A stretch of 64,000 nt of DNA from UBA1219 sp045601425 (GCA_045601425.1 JAZRZP010000043.1:1-64000), one strand, 5' to 3'. Shown: positions 1-8,740, counted from the first letter of the stretch. Made by a program: numbers and translations. The notes: a model not told the origin generated them from the letters alone.

Positions 1-168
1 GGGATTCCCGATTAATACTCTGCCGAGTGTGTCTATTTTCAATTGTGCGTAACTTATTGTGTTTATTGTTATTATGATTGCAAAAAGTGCTGTTTTTCTT
101 ATAAAAGTTTTTTTCATTGTTGTCAAATTTTAATTATCATTACTTTTTTTCCGTACGCTTCCGTCATT

Positions 169-278
169 GCCTGCCACTATCCTCGCCCCGCACCATCCGG
201 CAATTCTCCGGCACGGGGCTGCACTTCTCGAGGTAGTACCATTTGCTTTTGGTTTTTGATTTGAGAATTTCAGGCAGG
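169..278. other. Foldable GC-rich block, possible structured RNA
   Basis: No gene is supported here, but four nested inverted repeats stand out in otherwise AT-rich DNA. They are GCCTGCC (169-175) with GGCAGG (273-278), ACTATCCTC (176-184) with GAGGTAGT (230-237), GCCCCG (185-190) with CGGGGC (214-219), and CCGG (197-200) with CCGG (208-211). The stems are ordered and mutually compatible, giving a long rod with an asymmetric bulge at 220-229. Read on the plus strand it is followed by a T-run (282-287). No TAnnTTTG promoter is obvious close by on either strand. It could be a small RNA of the 6S type or a leader element of a gene left of the window; the strand is unresolved. Confidence 0.35.
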
Positions 279-363
279 AAATTTTTTCCGTTTCCGGAGA
301 ATTTTTTTTCGTTTCCGTACTGAAAAACAGAAAAAACAAATTCAAAGAACGCGAAAAATGCAG

Positions 364-472
364 AAAAAAAGTAACTATCAAGATTGTCTATAATCTTGAT
401 AGAGGGGGGGGGATTTCCTAAAAACCAGCAAGTTGCAAAGGTCTGTCTTTCGCATTTTCTGTCTGTTCGATT
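364..472 (-). ncRNA. Candidate small RNA with its own promoter and terminator
   Basis: On the minus strand a Bacteroidetes -7 box (TAACTTTGC, 486-478) is followed about 75 bases later by a perfect 11-bp hairpin (arms 402-392 and 385-375, six-base loop) and then, after a short spacer, a run of seven T (370-364). A transcript of roughly 105-110 nt would result. No open reading frame of credible coding character lies in it, and it starts about 95 bases past the end of the neighbouring sulfatase gene, reading away from it. A run of nine G on the plus strand (404-412) lies just before the hairpin. It might instead be an attenuated leader of a gene beyond the left edge. Confidence 0.45.
375..402 (-). 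terminator. Intrinsic terminator-like hairpin
   Basis: A perfect 11-bp stem with loop at 386-391 is followed on the minus strand by TTAC and then seven T (370-364). On the plus strand it is followed by a G-run, so it would work as an intrinsic terminator only for leftward transcription. Confidence 0.55.
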
Positions 473-477
473 TCACG

Positions 478-486
478 GCAAAGTTA
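478..486 (-). promoter_or_regulatory. -7 promoter box of candidate small RNA
   Basis: TAACTTTGC on the minus strand matches the TAnnTTTG -7 consensus of Bacteroidetes sigma-70-type promoters. The only transcription unit directly downstream is the candidate small RNA that ends at the hairpin at 375-402. Confidence 0.5.
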
Positions 487-579
487 CGAAACTTTTTTCA
501 AACATGCAAGCTGATGGCAAAAACAGGTGTTTTTTCAGATACCCATTGCGTAAGTTTGGGAGGACTTGAGAATTTCCGG

Positions 580-2514
580 CTATCTGCTGCAGAAGGTCTG
601 CTGCTTTTGCAGCAGAAGGTTTGCCGTTTGCCAGCGTGCAGTGGCGTAGGTGTCCATTTTTTCGGCAATGTCGGGGAACTGCGGCAGGTAGTCGGTCTTG
701 TCGCCCGAAGTGTATCTGTAAAGATGTTTAGAGTTGCTCGAAAGCAGGTAAACGAGCAGCCATTCTCGGTCTATTACGGCATAGCCCGAGGTGTTCATCA
801 TGCAGGCGTATGGCTTGTCGCTGCTCAAAAGGCTGTTGCCGAACGAGTTGTGGCAGTATGGCAGTTGCAGGAAGTTCATGACGGTGGGCAGAATGTCGTT
901 CTGTGAGGCCATCTTGCCCGACACCTGCGCTTCGATTCCTGACGAATAAAAAATCAGCGGCACGTGGAAATAGCTCAGAGGGAGCGGATATGTGGCATCT
1001 TCTGAAGTTCCGTGGTCGCCTACAAGAACGAATAGAGTGTTCTCGAACCAAGGCTTTGTGGAACATTCGTCGAAGAATCTGTGGAGCATTGCATCGGAAA
1101 ACCTGACGGCCCCTTGGCGGTCGGTCTGTCCGGATTTCCGGTATTTTTCCGGAATGCAGAACGGCGGGTGGTTGCTTATGGTGAGTATGGTGGCAAAGAA
1201 CGGTCTGCCGAGTTTGCCGAGAGAGTCTATCTTGTGCGAAGCGAAGTCCAGCAGGAAATCATCAGAAACGCCCCACATGTTTTTCTGAGCTCCGGCAGGA
1301 TAGTCTTCGAGTGAATAGACGCGGTCGTATCCGTTGGCCAGCAGAAATCCGTTGCAGTTGTCGAAATTCTTGTCGTGCGACAGGAAAAAAGCTGTGGAAT
1401 ATCCGTTCTGCTTCAGTTCGTGCGGGAGACTGTTGAACTGCCGTATCGGAGTGCTGTAAAGCGGCTGGTGGTCATAAAGCGTCGGGTAGCCGGTAATGCT
1501 GGCGTAAATGCCACAACAGGTACGGTTGCCGGTAGAATAACAATTTTCGAAAAATATGCTTCTGCCGATGAGCGAATCCAGAAACGGTGTTATATCGTTC
1601 TGATTGCCAAAGTATTGAAGATTGCCGGCAGTCATGCTTTCCATAATGATGAGAACAACGTTCATCGGTCGGGCTTCCGAAGTGGGGACGATGTGGCGAG
1701 CAAGCGGAAACCTCGGGCCGCAGTTGGCAATGCCCATCTGGTTCCGGACTATCTGCATGGCCTTATCGCCGTCCATGAAGTTTATTTCTATCTGGTCGTG
1801 GCGTGAGAGACTTTTCATGAAAACGAAGGCCGGGTTCAGCGTGAGCTGGTTTACGGTTTGGTTGTCGGAAAAATAAAAATCACCGGCCTGCAGGGGACGG
1901 CGTTTGAAATCGGCATTGCCCCGCATGCCGAAAAACATCACTGCAACCATGGCGGCACAGCAGAGGATTTTCGCAGTAATGTTGCCTTTTTCAGAAACGA
2001 AATCCTTTATGAAAAACTTCCTTGAAAGTAAATGAAAAAGCGCTACAACGGCCATGAGCGGGAAAATCATGAGCCAGAACTCCAGTTCTTCGAAAATCAT
2101 TTCGGTAACGATGCCGAAATTGCCTTCCATGCCGTCGAAAGCGGTTATGTTGAAATGTGTGAAGAATTGCCGGAAATACGGAATGTCTGCCGAAAGAACG
2201 AAAGCCAGTGGAACGGCGGAAACGGTAGTTGCCCCAACGGCTGATTTTTCCAGAACGGGAAGTTTCTTCCCCGTGAAACATTCGGCCGAAAGCAGCAGAA
2301 ACGGTATTATGAGCAGGTATGTCGCAATTACGGTGTCGTATCGCATGCCGTACCAGAACATTTTTATGAAATCGCCAAAGGTACAATCGGTTACGCTGCT
2401 GTTCATGAGCAAAAGCAGTGCAAGCCTGAACGCAAAGCATACTGCCAGAATAAGAATGTAGACTTTAAGCAGTGCAAAAATGGTGGAGAATGCGTGTAAC
2501 CTGCCGTTTTTCAT
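580..2514 (-). CDS. LtaS/MdoB-like membrane sulfatase-fold enzyme
   Basis: A 644-residue inner-membrane protein of the alkaline phosphatase superfamily. The first ~200 residues contain about five hydrophobic segments, followed by an extracytoplasmic sulfatase-like domain. Metal and catalytic motifs of the LtaS/phosphoglycerol transferase group are visible: VVLIIMESM with metal-ligand Glu292, GNRTCCG with probable nucleophile Thr332, and LVGDHGTSED near residue 505. The family transfers phosphoglycerol or phosphoethanolamine to glycans or lipids, or cleaves sulfate esters; substrate cannot be told from sequence. Its ATG overlaps the stop of the upstream glycosyltransferase as ATGA (2511-2514), so translation is probably coupled. 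Gram-negative bacteria lack lipoteichoic acid, so a role in decorating lipid A, capsule or another envelope glycan is the likeliest inference. Confidence 0.85.
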   Translation of the reverse strand: MKNGRLHAFSTIFALLKVYILILAVCFAFRLALLLLMNSSVTDCTFGDFIKMFWYGMRYDTVIATYLLIIPFLLLSAECFTGKKLPVLEKSAVGATTVSAVPLAFVLSADIPYFRQFFTHFNITAFDGMEGNFGIVTEMIFEELEFWLMIFPLMAVVALFHLLSRKFFIKDFVSEKGNITAKILCCAAMVAVMFFGMRGNADFKRRPLQAGDFYFSDNQTVNQLTLNPAFVFMKSLSRHDQIEINFMDGDKAMQIVRNQMGIANCGPRFPLARHIVPTSEARPMNVVLIIMESMTAGNLQYFGNQNDITPFLDSLIGRSIFFENCYSTGNRTCCGIYASITGYPTLYDHQPLYSTPIRQFNSLPHELKQNGYSTAFFLSHDKNFDNCNGFLLANGYDRVYSLEDYPAGAQKNMWGVSDDFLLDFASHKIDSLGKLGRPFFATILTISNHPPFCIPEKYRKSGQTDRQGAVRFSDAMLHRFFDECSTKPWFENTLFVLVGDHGTSEDATYPLPLSYFHVPLIFYSSGIEAQVSGKMASQNDILPTVMNFLQLPYCHNSFGNSLLSSDKPYACMMNTSGYAVIDREWLLVYLLSSNSKHLYRYTSGDKTDYLPQFPDIAEKMDTYATARWQTANLLLQKQQTFCSR

Positions 2515-3731
2515 GATTGCTGGGGTAAGTCGGTCGGGATGCCGTAAAGGACTTTGAAATCGTTTTCAGAGCGTTTGTAAAGCATCAGTTCATACATCAT
2601 TTTCAGCCATACGAGAATGCAGGGCACTCCTTTAAGTACGTATGGCGTTACTATGTTTTCACGCAGTGTGCGGGGAAATATGTCGGTAGGGGAGAGTTCG
2701 GTGAAAATTATTGCGAGTGCCAGCAGTGTGACGTTCAGCCAGTTGTGCTTGGTATCAACAAACCAGAGTGCCACGCCGGTCATGGCTATTATGAAAGTCG
2801 GAGACTCGGCCTTGTGGTTGAAAATGACTATCCACACGAGGACGGAGGCAAGCATGCGGAAACGGAACTGCATGTCGCCGAATGCCTTGATTTTCAGCAG
2901 GGGAAGCATTATCAGAACGGCGCCGGCACCTACAACGAACCATTTGTCGGGAGTAAGTCCGAACCATGTCTCGAGCCATCCCATGACCGAAAAACCGATA
3001 GAGTTGCTGTGGTCGGCCGAAAGAAGGTTCAAATAGCTTGCAAGCAGTGTCTCATATTGGTCGGCAGATATGAATGCCAGCGGAGCTGCAGCAAAGACGA
3101 CTGTCCAAAAGATTCCGTAAAGCAGTGATTTCCATTTCTTTGGATAAAGCAGGAACAGCAGAGCCCCCACAATGCCGAAAAGTTTTATGTACATCGATGC
3201 CACAACGCAAAATGCAGCCCAGAAGGTTTTGTCCTTTTCCAGAAGGCCGTATGCTAGTACCAGAAGCCCGGCAAGCAGGGCATTGGATTGGGTGTTCTGT
3301 ATGGAAGTTATGAGTTCGACGGCACATAGCAGCAGAGCGATGCTCTTTTTACGCTGACTTGGTATCGGCAGATAGTATACGGCAAGGACTAAAATGATGA
3401 CATTCAGCATGTTCCATAGGTTTACTCCGAGCCAGTCTGGCATGCAGGCAAAAATGCCGAAAAAAGCGGCAAAGGTTGGCGTGTATTTGAAGAAGTCCCA
3501 ACACTCGTCGAGGTGGAGAGTGTAGAGATCTTCGCCGTCTTTGAGGTGGAAAAAGGAATATTTGAAAATTTCGTAGTTGTTGTAGTGGGTGCGAGTATAT
3601 TCGGTTCCCTCGTAGGTGTAGGTCGAAGGTTTGTGCAGCAGCGACTGTGTGCTTGCAATAATTGAAAAAACTGCAAAAATTATTATTACGGCTTTTCTGT
3701 TGTCAATGAAGCGGAGGAATTTTTCTTTCAT
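2511..3731 (-). CDS. GT87-like (DUF2029) membrane glycosyltransferase
   Basis: A 406-residue polytopic membrane protein with about ten hydrophobic segments. The periplasmic loop near residue 60 reads NNYEIFKYSFFHL and is followed by WDFFKYTPTFAAFFG, a signature typical of Bacteroidetes GT87/DUF2029 proteins, GT-C-fold enzymes that use polyprenyl-phosphate sugars. The start is placed at the ATG at 3731; a longer reading from a TTG at 3740 would overlap the nqrE stop. The gene begins 5 bases after nqrE and overlaps the sulfatase-fold gene by 4 bases, so these three are one transcription unit. Donor and acceptor are unknown; pairing with a phosphoglycerol-transferase-like enzyme suggests envelope glycan modification. 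Confidence 0.75.
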   Translation of the reverse strand: MKEKFLRFIDNRKAVIIIFAVFSIIASTQSLLHKPSTYTYEGTEYTRTHYNNYEIFKYSFFHLKDGEDLYTLHLDECWDFFKYTPTFAAFFGIFACMPDWLGVNLWNMLNVIILVLAVYYLPIPSQRKKSIALLLCAVELITSIQNTQSNALLAGLLVLAYGLLEKDKTFWAAFCVVASMYIKLFGIVGALLFLLYPKKWKSLLYGIFWTVVFAAAPLAFISADQYETLLASYLNLLSADHSNSIGFSVMGWLETWFGLTPDKWFVVGAGAVLIMLPLLKIKAFGDMQFRFRMLASVLVWIVIFNHKAESPTFIIAMTGVALWFVDTKHNWLNVTLLALAIIFTELSPTDIFPRTLRENIVTPYVLKGVPCILVWLKMMYELMLYKRSENDFKVLYGIPTDLPQQS

Positions 3732-3736
3732 GATAT

Positions 3737-4354
3737 TCAAACTTTAATGCCGAGAAAAGCCATGAAAGCGATGCCCATGAGACCGGTTATGATGAAAGTG
3801 ATGCCCAGTCCGCGCAGAGCCGGTGGAATATGCGAGTAACGCAACTTTTCGCGTATGGCGGCAATGCTCACTATGGCCAGCAGCCATCCGGCACCTGAAC
3901 CGAAAGCGAAGCATGTGGCCTCGCCTACGTTTTGATAACCTCGTTTCTGCATGAACAGCGAGGCTCCCAGAATGGCACAGTTTACGGCTATCAGCGGCAA
4001 GAATATTCCCAAACTGTTGTAAAGCGACGGCGAGAATCGCTCTATCACCATCTCCACAATCTGCACAATGCCGGCCACCACGGCAATGAAGATTATGAAA
4101 CTGAGAAAACTAAGGTCAACATCGGCAAATCCGGAACCGAGCCACTTCAATGCCCCGTCGCTGAGCACGTATTTGTCCAGCAGGTAATTGACAGGCACGG
4201 TAATCGTCATTACGAAAACTACGGCCAAGCCAAGTCCCAGCGAGGTCTTCACGGTTTTGGAAACTGCCAGATAAGAACACATTCCCAGAAAGAATGCGAA
4301 AATCATGTTGTCAATGAAGACAGACTGTATGAATATGTTGAAATATTGACTCAT
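3737..4354 (-). CDS. nqrE: Na+-translocating NADH:quinone reductase subunit E
   Basis: A 205-residue protein with six membrane spans matching NqrE/RnfA. Family signatures include the N-terminal FIDNMIFAFFLGMCSYLAVS and central FLPLIAVNCAILGASLF; the half-membrane Cys residues (Cys26 region and NCAILG Cys) that bind the membrane-embedded Fe-S centre between NqrD and NqrE are kept. The complex oxidises NADH, reduces quinone and exports Na+. The wording of the N-terminal segment favours NqrE over RnfA. It follows nqrD by 15 bases. The other subunits (A, B, C, F) are not in this window, which is unusual since nqrABCDEF is normally contiguous. Confidence 0.92.
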   Translation of the reverse strand: MSQYFNIFIQSVFIDNMIFAFFLGMCSYLAVSKTVKTSLGLGLAVVFVMTITVPVNYLLDKYVLSDGALKWLGSGFADVDLSFLSFIIFIAVVAGIVQIVEMVIERFSPSLYNSLGIFLPLIAVNCAILGASLFMQKRGYQNVGEATCFAFGSGAGWLLAIVSIAAIREKLRYSHIPPALRGLGITFIITGLMGIAFMAFLGIKV

Positions 4355-4369
4355 AACGATGTTGTGTGT

Positions 4370-4996
4370 TTAGTTTTTCTCGCAAAGTTCATTGTTGCGA
4401 GAGCGGTGAATCCAAATGATGATGCCGACGATGACGAGTGCCATCGGTGGAAGGATGAAAAGTCCGTTGTTCTGGTAAAAGCCTCCGCTGGAAATGTACC
4501 ACGATTCGGGAACGATCTGGTATCCGAAAAGCGTTCCCGACCCGAAAAGTTCGCGGAAGAACGAGACGATGAGCAGTATGAACCCGTAGCCGATGCCGTT
4601 GCCGATACCGTCCACGAACGATTCCAGCGGGCGGTGTGTCATGGCGAAGGCCTCCAAACGGCCCATCACTATGCAGTTGGTTATTATGAGTCCTACGAAT
4701 ACCGACAGCTGCTTGCTCGTGTCGTAGAAAAAGGCTTTCAGAAACTGGTCAACAAGAATCACCATCATGGCCACTATTACCAGCTGCACTATGATACGTA
4801 TTCTCGGCGGTATCGTGTTGCGGAGCAACGATATTACAAGGTTCGAGAATGCCACCACCACAGTTACCGACAATGCCATTACCAGAGCAGGTTTCATCTG
4901 TGCCGTCACTGCCAGTGCCGAGCAGATTCCCAGCACCTGAACGGTGATGGGATTGTTTTTCCCGACAGGGTTCTTTATGAGTGTTTTTAAGTTCAT
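4370..4996 (-). CDS. nqrD: Na+-translocating NADH:quinone reductase subunit D
   Basis: A 208-residue, six-span membrane protein. Residues VQVLGICSALAVTAQMKPAL and FVGLIITNCIVMGRLEAFA are diagnostic of the NqrD/RnfE family, and the length fits NqrD. The frame stays open upstream to 5224, but the ATG at 4996 begins the conserved MNLKTLIKNPVGKNNP segment and lies just downstream of a -7 box at 5047-5055, so the longer form is rejected. With nqrE it forms the membrane core that carries the inter-subunit Fe-S centre. It is the first gene of a unit with nqrE, a glycosyltransferase and a sulfatase-fold enzyme. Confidence 0.92.
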   Translation of the reverse strand: MNLKTLIKNPVGKNNPITVQVLGICSALAVTAQMKPALVMALSVTVVVAFSNLVISLLRNTIPPRIRIIVQLVIVAMMVILVDQFLKAFFYDTSKQLSVFVGLIITNCIVMGRLEAFAMTHRPLESFVDGIGNGIGYGFILLIVSFFRELFGSGTLFGYQIVPESWYISSGGFYQNNGLFILPPMALVIVGIIIWIHRSRNNELCEKN

Positions 4997-5046
4997 CTGT
5001 TTGATTGTCAATGGTTTGTTTGGTTTTTCGGAGTCTCTCCAAGACT

Positions 5047-5055
5047 GCAAATTTA
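5047..5055 (-). promoter_or_regulatory. -7 promoter box upstream of nqrD
   Basis: TAAATTTGC on the minus strand, about 50 bases before the nqrD ATG. It indicates that nqrDE has its own promoter here, and it supports the 4996 start because the longer open frame begins upstream of the promoter. Confidence 0.55.
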
Positions 5056-5222
5056 CTAAAAAAAAACGGCTTTTCCAAAAAAAGATTTTCCTTAATGTGC
5101 AAAACGGCCGCAGATGCGGGGCAAATACCTGAACCTGCGGAATGTTTGCGGAAAGCTTTTCAAAAATGCAGGGTAACTCGGAAAAGAATCTTCCGGTATC
5201 GGGCAGCGAGTGGGCTGTATGC

Positions 5223-5248
5223 AAAAAAACGGACTCGTGAGAGTCCGT
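5223..5248 (-). terminator. Terminator of the PBP1A-LepA-peptidase unit
   Basis: A perfect 8-bp hairpin (arms 5229-5236 and 5241-5248, GTGA/TCAC loop) lies about 20 bases past the peptidase stop and is followed on the minus strand by seven T. A shorter T-run on the other side could make it weakly bidirectional. Confidence 0.8.
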
Positions 5249-5269
5249 TTTTCAGTCAATATTGAAATG

Positions 5270-6916
5270 TTATTTTTCCAGACCGAGGGCTTTCAAGCCT
5301 TGTTCGAAACGAACGTCAACGGGGATGAATGCTTCGGAGATTTTTTTGAGGTCGCTTTGCAGAGAGCTGCGGATTATGCCGTTTTCTTCGCAGTATTTCT
5401 TGGCTTCTTCGTAGTTGCCTTCGCCTTCAACTTCGAGGATTTTTGCAGCCCAGCCGTTGAGAGCGTCTTTTGCGTTTTCAATATTTACGTGGTAACGACC
5501 ATTTTTGGTGCGGGTGAAGGCACCTTTGTCTTCGAAGTAGTTGAAGCACATCATGTTGGCTTGTCCGTGGGAGTCGGCGGCGCTGAAACGTACCGAACGT
5601 AATATTCCTGCGATGAATGTAATGTAGGCATCTTCAACGCTGATGTTTGTGATTTCGCCTTTCTTTATGAGCTGCTGAACCATGAAGAGGCCCAGTATGT
5701 CGGCTTTGGCTTCTTCCCATGCGCTGTATTGTTCTTTGAGAGCCTGACGTACGCTGCCTTTTCCCGAAAGGGTGTTCTTTATGCCTAGTCCGTGAGCCAC
5801 TTCGTGGAAGGTTACATTGGAGAAGAAGGCGTCGAATTTCACGTTTTCAATCTGTTCCTGATCAATGAGCAGGTTTGCAATCGGGAGCAGAATGTTGTCG
5901 AATTTGGCTTTCATTGCATTTTTGAGTTGCAGTCGGCGTGTGCCTTTCTTAATGTGTACTCTTTCGTCGTTCGGCAGGTTTATGGCAATGGTCTTTCCGC
6001 CAGAGTTGCAGTCGCCGGCGTAGTAAATAACGTCATAAACGTTGAGATCCGATTCGGTACCGGGAACTTCTTTCTTGTATTTCGGGTCGCAGGGAAGTTC
6101 TTTCTGGAGATCGGGCAGCATCGAGGTGAATTTTGCAAGGTCGTTGCTCCAGTTCTGGTCTTTTACGAGAATGAAGGCTTCGTAAGCGGCTTTGTAGCCG
6201 AATATTCCGTCTTCGTAGTTTTCGATAGGACCTACGACGAAATCAATCAGACTTTCTTTCATGTCCATCCAAGCGATGTCGCTGTCGTAGTATTCGTCGG
6301 TTTTGAAAGCTAGGCGGCGGGCTTCAAGGTATTTTTTGAGGCCGGGATTATCGTCGGAGAGTTCGATGGCTTTGCTGAGGAGTTCGTCAACGCGGGCAAG
6401 CTGTTCCTTGTACGCTTCGTGGTAGGGAATGCTTACGAGTTTGCCTTCTTCGTTGCGACGTATAACGGTGTACAGGCTTGTCTTGCTTTCGTCCTTGAGA
6501 GCTTCGAATTCTTCCTTGGTCATGTCGGCCGGGTAGAAGTTGGCACCTTTGGGCTTTTCACCGAAACCGCTTACGAACGTGTTGAAGTTGTCCAGTCTGT
6601 CCCAAGGACCGTAGTTGATTTTTGCAAATTCCTTTACAAAAGGATCGCTGATGGTGTCAAGTATGGTCTTGTCACCAAAGGCCTGTTCCCAGAAAAGGTC
6701 GTCCATGATTTGGGCTATTTCAATGAAAATGGGAATCATCTGGCGTTCTTTGTCGCTGAGTACGCTCAAGTCGGTGGTGAGTGTTACGGGTGCATAGGAC
6801 TCAACTTTGACTTGCATTTCTGATTTTTCCATTGTTTCTTCGTTTTTCTTGTTTTTGTTTCCGCAACTGCTGAATATGATTAGGGCGGCTGCAGCTAAAA
6901 TTGATAATTTTTTCAT
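5270..6916 (-). CDS. M49-like (dipeptidyl peptidase III family) zinc peptidase, lipoprotein
   Basis: A 548-residue lipoprotein: residues 1-18 form a type II signal peptide ending FSSC, so Cys18 would be lipidated. Zinc site: HEVAHGLG at 371-378 (His371, His375) and EEAKADILGL at 401-410, where Glu401/402 is the likely third ligand; this HExxH...EEAKAD arrangement is that of the DPP III-like M49 proteins common in Bacteroidetes (classical DPP III has HELLGH). The central ENYEDGIFGYKAAYEAF segment is also typical. Expected role is peptide hydrolysis at the outer membrane or in the periplasm. It follows lepA by 39 bases without a visible promoter and is closed by a terminator, so it is probably the last gene of the PBP1A-lepA unit. 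Confidence 0.82.
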   Translation of the reverse strand: MKKLSILAAAALIIFSSCGNKNKKNEETMEKSEMQVKVESYAPVTLTTDLSVLSDKERQMIPIFIEIAQIMDDLFWEQAFGDKTILDTISDPFVKEFAKINYGPWDRLDNFNTFVSGFGEKPKGANFYPADMTKEEFEALKDESKTSLYTVIRRNEEGKLVSIPYHEAYKEQLARVDELLSKAIELSDDNPGLKKYLEARRLAFKTDEYYDSDIAWMDMKESLIDFVVGPIENYEDGIFGYKAAYEAFILVKDQNWSNDLAKFTSMLPDLQKELPCDPKYKKEVPGTESDLNVYDVIYYAGDCNSGGKTIAINLPNDERVHIKKGTRRLQLKNAMKAKFDNILLPIANLLIDQEQIENVKFDAFFSNVTFHEVAHGLGIKNTLSGKGSVRQALKEQYSAWEEAKADILGLFMVQQLIKKGEITNISVEDAYITFIAGILRSVRFSAADSHGQANMMCFNYFEDKGAFTRTKNGRYHVNIENAKDALNGWAAKILEVEGEGNYEEAKKYCEENGIIRSSLQSDLKKISEAFIPVDVRFEQGLKALGLEK

Positions 6917-6955
6917 GTTGAGAATTTTTTATAAAGTGTTTGGTTTTTTATTCGG

Positions 6956-8740
6956 TTAATCTAATTTGAGCACAGCGAGGAAGGCGCTTTGCGGAACTTC
7001 CACGTTGCCTACCTGACGCATACGTTTCTTGCCTTCTTTCTGTTTTTCGAGGAGTTTGCGCTTTCGCGTTATGTCTCCGCCGTAGCATTTCGCGGTAACG
7101 TCCTTGCGGACAGCCTTCACTGTTTCGCGTGCTATAATCTTGCTTCCTATGGCAGCCTGAATGGCGATGTCGAACTGTTGCCGGGGAATGAGTTCCTTGA
7201 GTTTTTCGCACATCCGTCGTCCGAGAGGGTAGGCGTTGTCCACATGGGTGAGTGCCGAAAGGGCATCCACAGGGTCGCCGTTGAGCAGAATTTCCAGTTT
7301 TACGAGTTTCGATGGCTGGTAGCCCGACTGAAAATAGTCGAATGAGGCATAACCTTTGGATATACTTTTCAGCTTGTCGTAGAAATCGAATACCACTTCA
7401 CCGAGTGGCAGCTCGAAAGTGATTTCGATGCGGTCGGTGGTGAGGTAAACCTGATTCTTGAGGATTCCGCGCTTGTCTATGCAGAGTTTTATGATGGCTC
7501 CTATGTAGTCGGCTTTTGTGATAATCTGTGCAGTTATGTATGGTTCTTCCACAAAGTCTATGTAGTTGGGTTCGGGAAGTCCCGAAGGGTTGTACACGTC
7601 GATGAGGTCGCCGTTGGTGAGGTGAGCCTTGTATTGTACGTTGGGTACGGTGGTTATCACGTCCATGTTGAACTCGCGTTCGAGGCGTTCCTGCACTATT
7701 TCCATGTGCAGAAGTCCGAGAAATCCGCACCGGAAACCGAACCCCAGAGCCAGTGACGATTCGGGTTCAAAGGTAAGCGAAGCGTCGTTAAGCTGCAGTT
7801 TTTCGATGGAGGCACGGAGTTCTTCGTAGTCGTCGCTGTCCACCGGATATACTCCGGCAAAAACCATTGGTTTTACGGCTTCGAAACCGTCGATGGCTTT
7901 TTCGCAGGGTTTTTCGACATGGGTTATCGTGTCGCCGACCTGAACTTCCTTTGACGTCTTTATTCCCGAAATGATGTATCCCACATCGCCGGCCGACATT
8001 TCCTTACGGGGTTCCATCTTGAGTTTCAGCACTCCGATTTCATCGGCATGGTATTCCTTCTGTGTGTTTACGAATTTAACGAAATCGTTGGTTTTCAGTG
8101 TTCCGTTCATTATCCGGAAGTAAGAGACGATGCCTCGGAACGGATTGAATACCGAGTCGAATATGAGGGCTTGGAGAGGAGCCTCTGGGTTGCCTTGTGG
8201 AGACGGTATTCTGTCCACTATGGCATCGAGTATGCTTTCGATTCCGTAGCCGGTTTTGGCGCTGGCCGGAAGTATGTCGTCATGGCTGCAGCCGATGAGT
8301 TCCACAATCTGATCGGAAACTTCTTCGGGCATGGCGTTGTCGAGGTCGATTTTGTTGAGGACGGGTATTATTTCAAGGTCGTTGTCGAGAGCGAGGTAAA
8401 GGTTGGAAATGGTTTGTGCCTGAATGCCCTGTGTGGCGTCAACGACGAGCAGTGCACCTTCGCAGGCTGCAATGGAACGGGAAACTTCGTACGAAAAATC
8501 CACGTGGCCCGGAGTGTCGATGAGGTTGAGCAGGTATCTCTCGCCACCTTTGGTGTACTCCATCTGTATGGCATGGCTTTTGATGGTGATGCCACGTTCT
8601 TTTTCAAGGTCCATGTCATCAAGAATCTGATTCTCCATGTCGCGTTGCGAAATGGTTTTGGTGAATTCCAGCAGTCTGTCGGCGAGGGTGCTTTTCCCGT
8701 GGTCAATGTGAGCTATTATGCAAAAGTTCCTAATGTTCAT
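6956..8740 (-). CDS. lepA: Elongation factor 4 (LepA), ribosomal back-translocase GTPase
   Basis: A 594-residue translational GTPase of normal LepA length. G-motifs are intact: AHIDHGKSTL near residues 9-18, DTPGHVDF near 77, NKIDLD near 130. The LepA-specific C-terminal domain is complete, including YPLGRRMCEKLKELIPRQQF and GGDITRKRKLLEKQKEGKKR. It acts on ribosomes during initiation or stalled elongation. It follows the PBP1A gene by 24 bases, an unusual partner, since in many bacteria lepA sits with lepB; here no signal peptidase gene is present. ATG at 8740 begins the conserved MNIRNFCIIAHIDHGK. Confidence 0.98.
   Translation of the reverse strand: MNIRNFCIIAHIDHGKSTLADRLLEFTKTISQRDMENQILDDMDLEKERGITIKSHAIQMEYTKGGERYLLNLIDTPGHVDFSYEVSRSIAACEGALLVVDATQGIQAQTISNLYLALDNDLEIIPVLNKIDLDNAMPEEVSDQIVELIGCSHDDILPASAKTGYGIESILDAIVDRIPSPQGNPEAPLQALIFDSVFNPFRGIVSYFRIMNGTLKTNDFVKFVNTQKEYHADEIGVLKLKMEPRKEMSAGDVGYIISGIKTSKEVQVGDTITHVEKPCEKAIDGFEAVKPMVFAGVYPVDSDDYEELRASIEKLQLNDASLTFEPESSLALGFGFRCGFLGLLHMEIVQERLEREFNMDVITTVPNVQYKAHLTNGDLIDVYNPSGLPEPNYIDFVEEPYITAQIITKADYIGAIIKLCIDKRGILKNQVYLTTDRIEITFELPLGEVVFDFYDKLKSISKGYASFDYFQSGYQPSKLVKLEILLNGDPVDALSALTHVDNAYPLGRRMCEKLKELIPRQQFDIAIQAAIGSKIIARETVKAVRKDVTAKCYGGDITRKRKLLEKQKEGKKRMRQVGNVEVPQSAFLAVLKLD

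Noticed and set aside
130..381. 83-codon open frame on the minus strand near the left edge
   Set aside because: Composition is Lys/Phe/Ser-rich without domain-like pattern, it overlaps the foldable GC-rich block and begins inside the terminator hairpin.
3932..4990. 352-codon plus-strand frame antisense to nqrD and nqrE
   Set aside because: The opposite strand encodes two clearly conserved membrane subunits; the antisense product is His/Tyr/Arg-rich with no family character.
4994..5224. N-terminal extension of nqrD to 5224
   Set aside because: The extension is not family-like and its start lies upstream of the -7 box at 5047-5055; the ATG at 4996 begins the conserved sequence.
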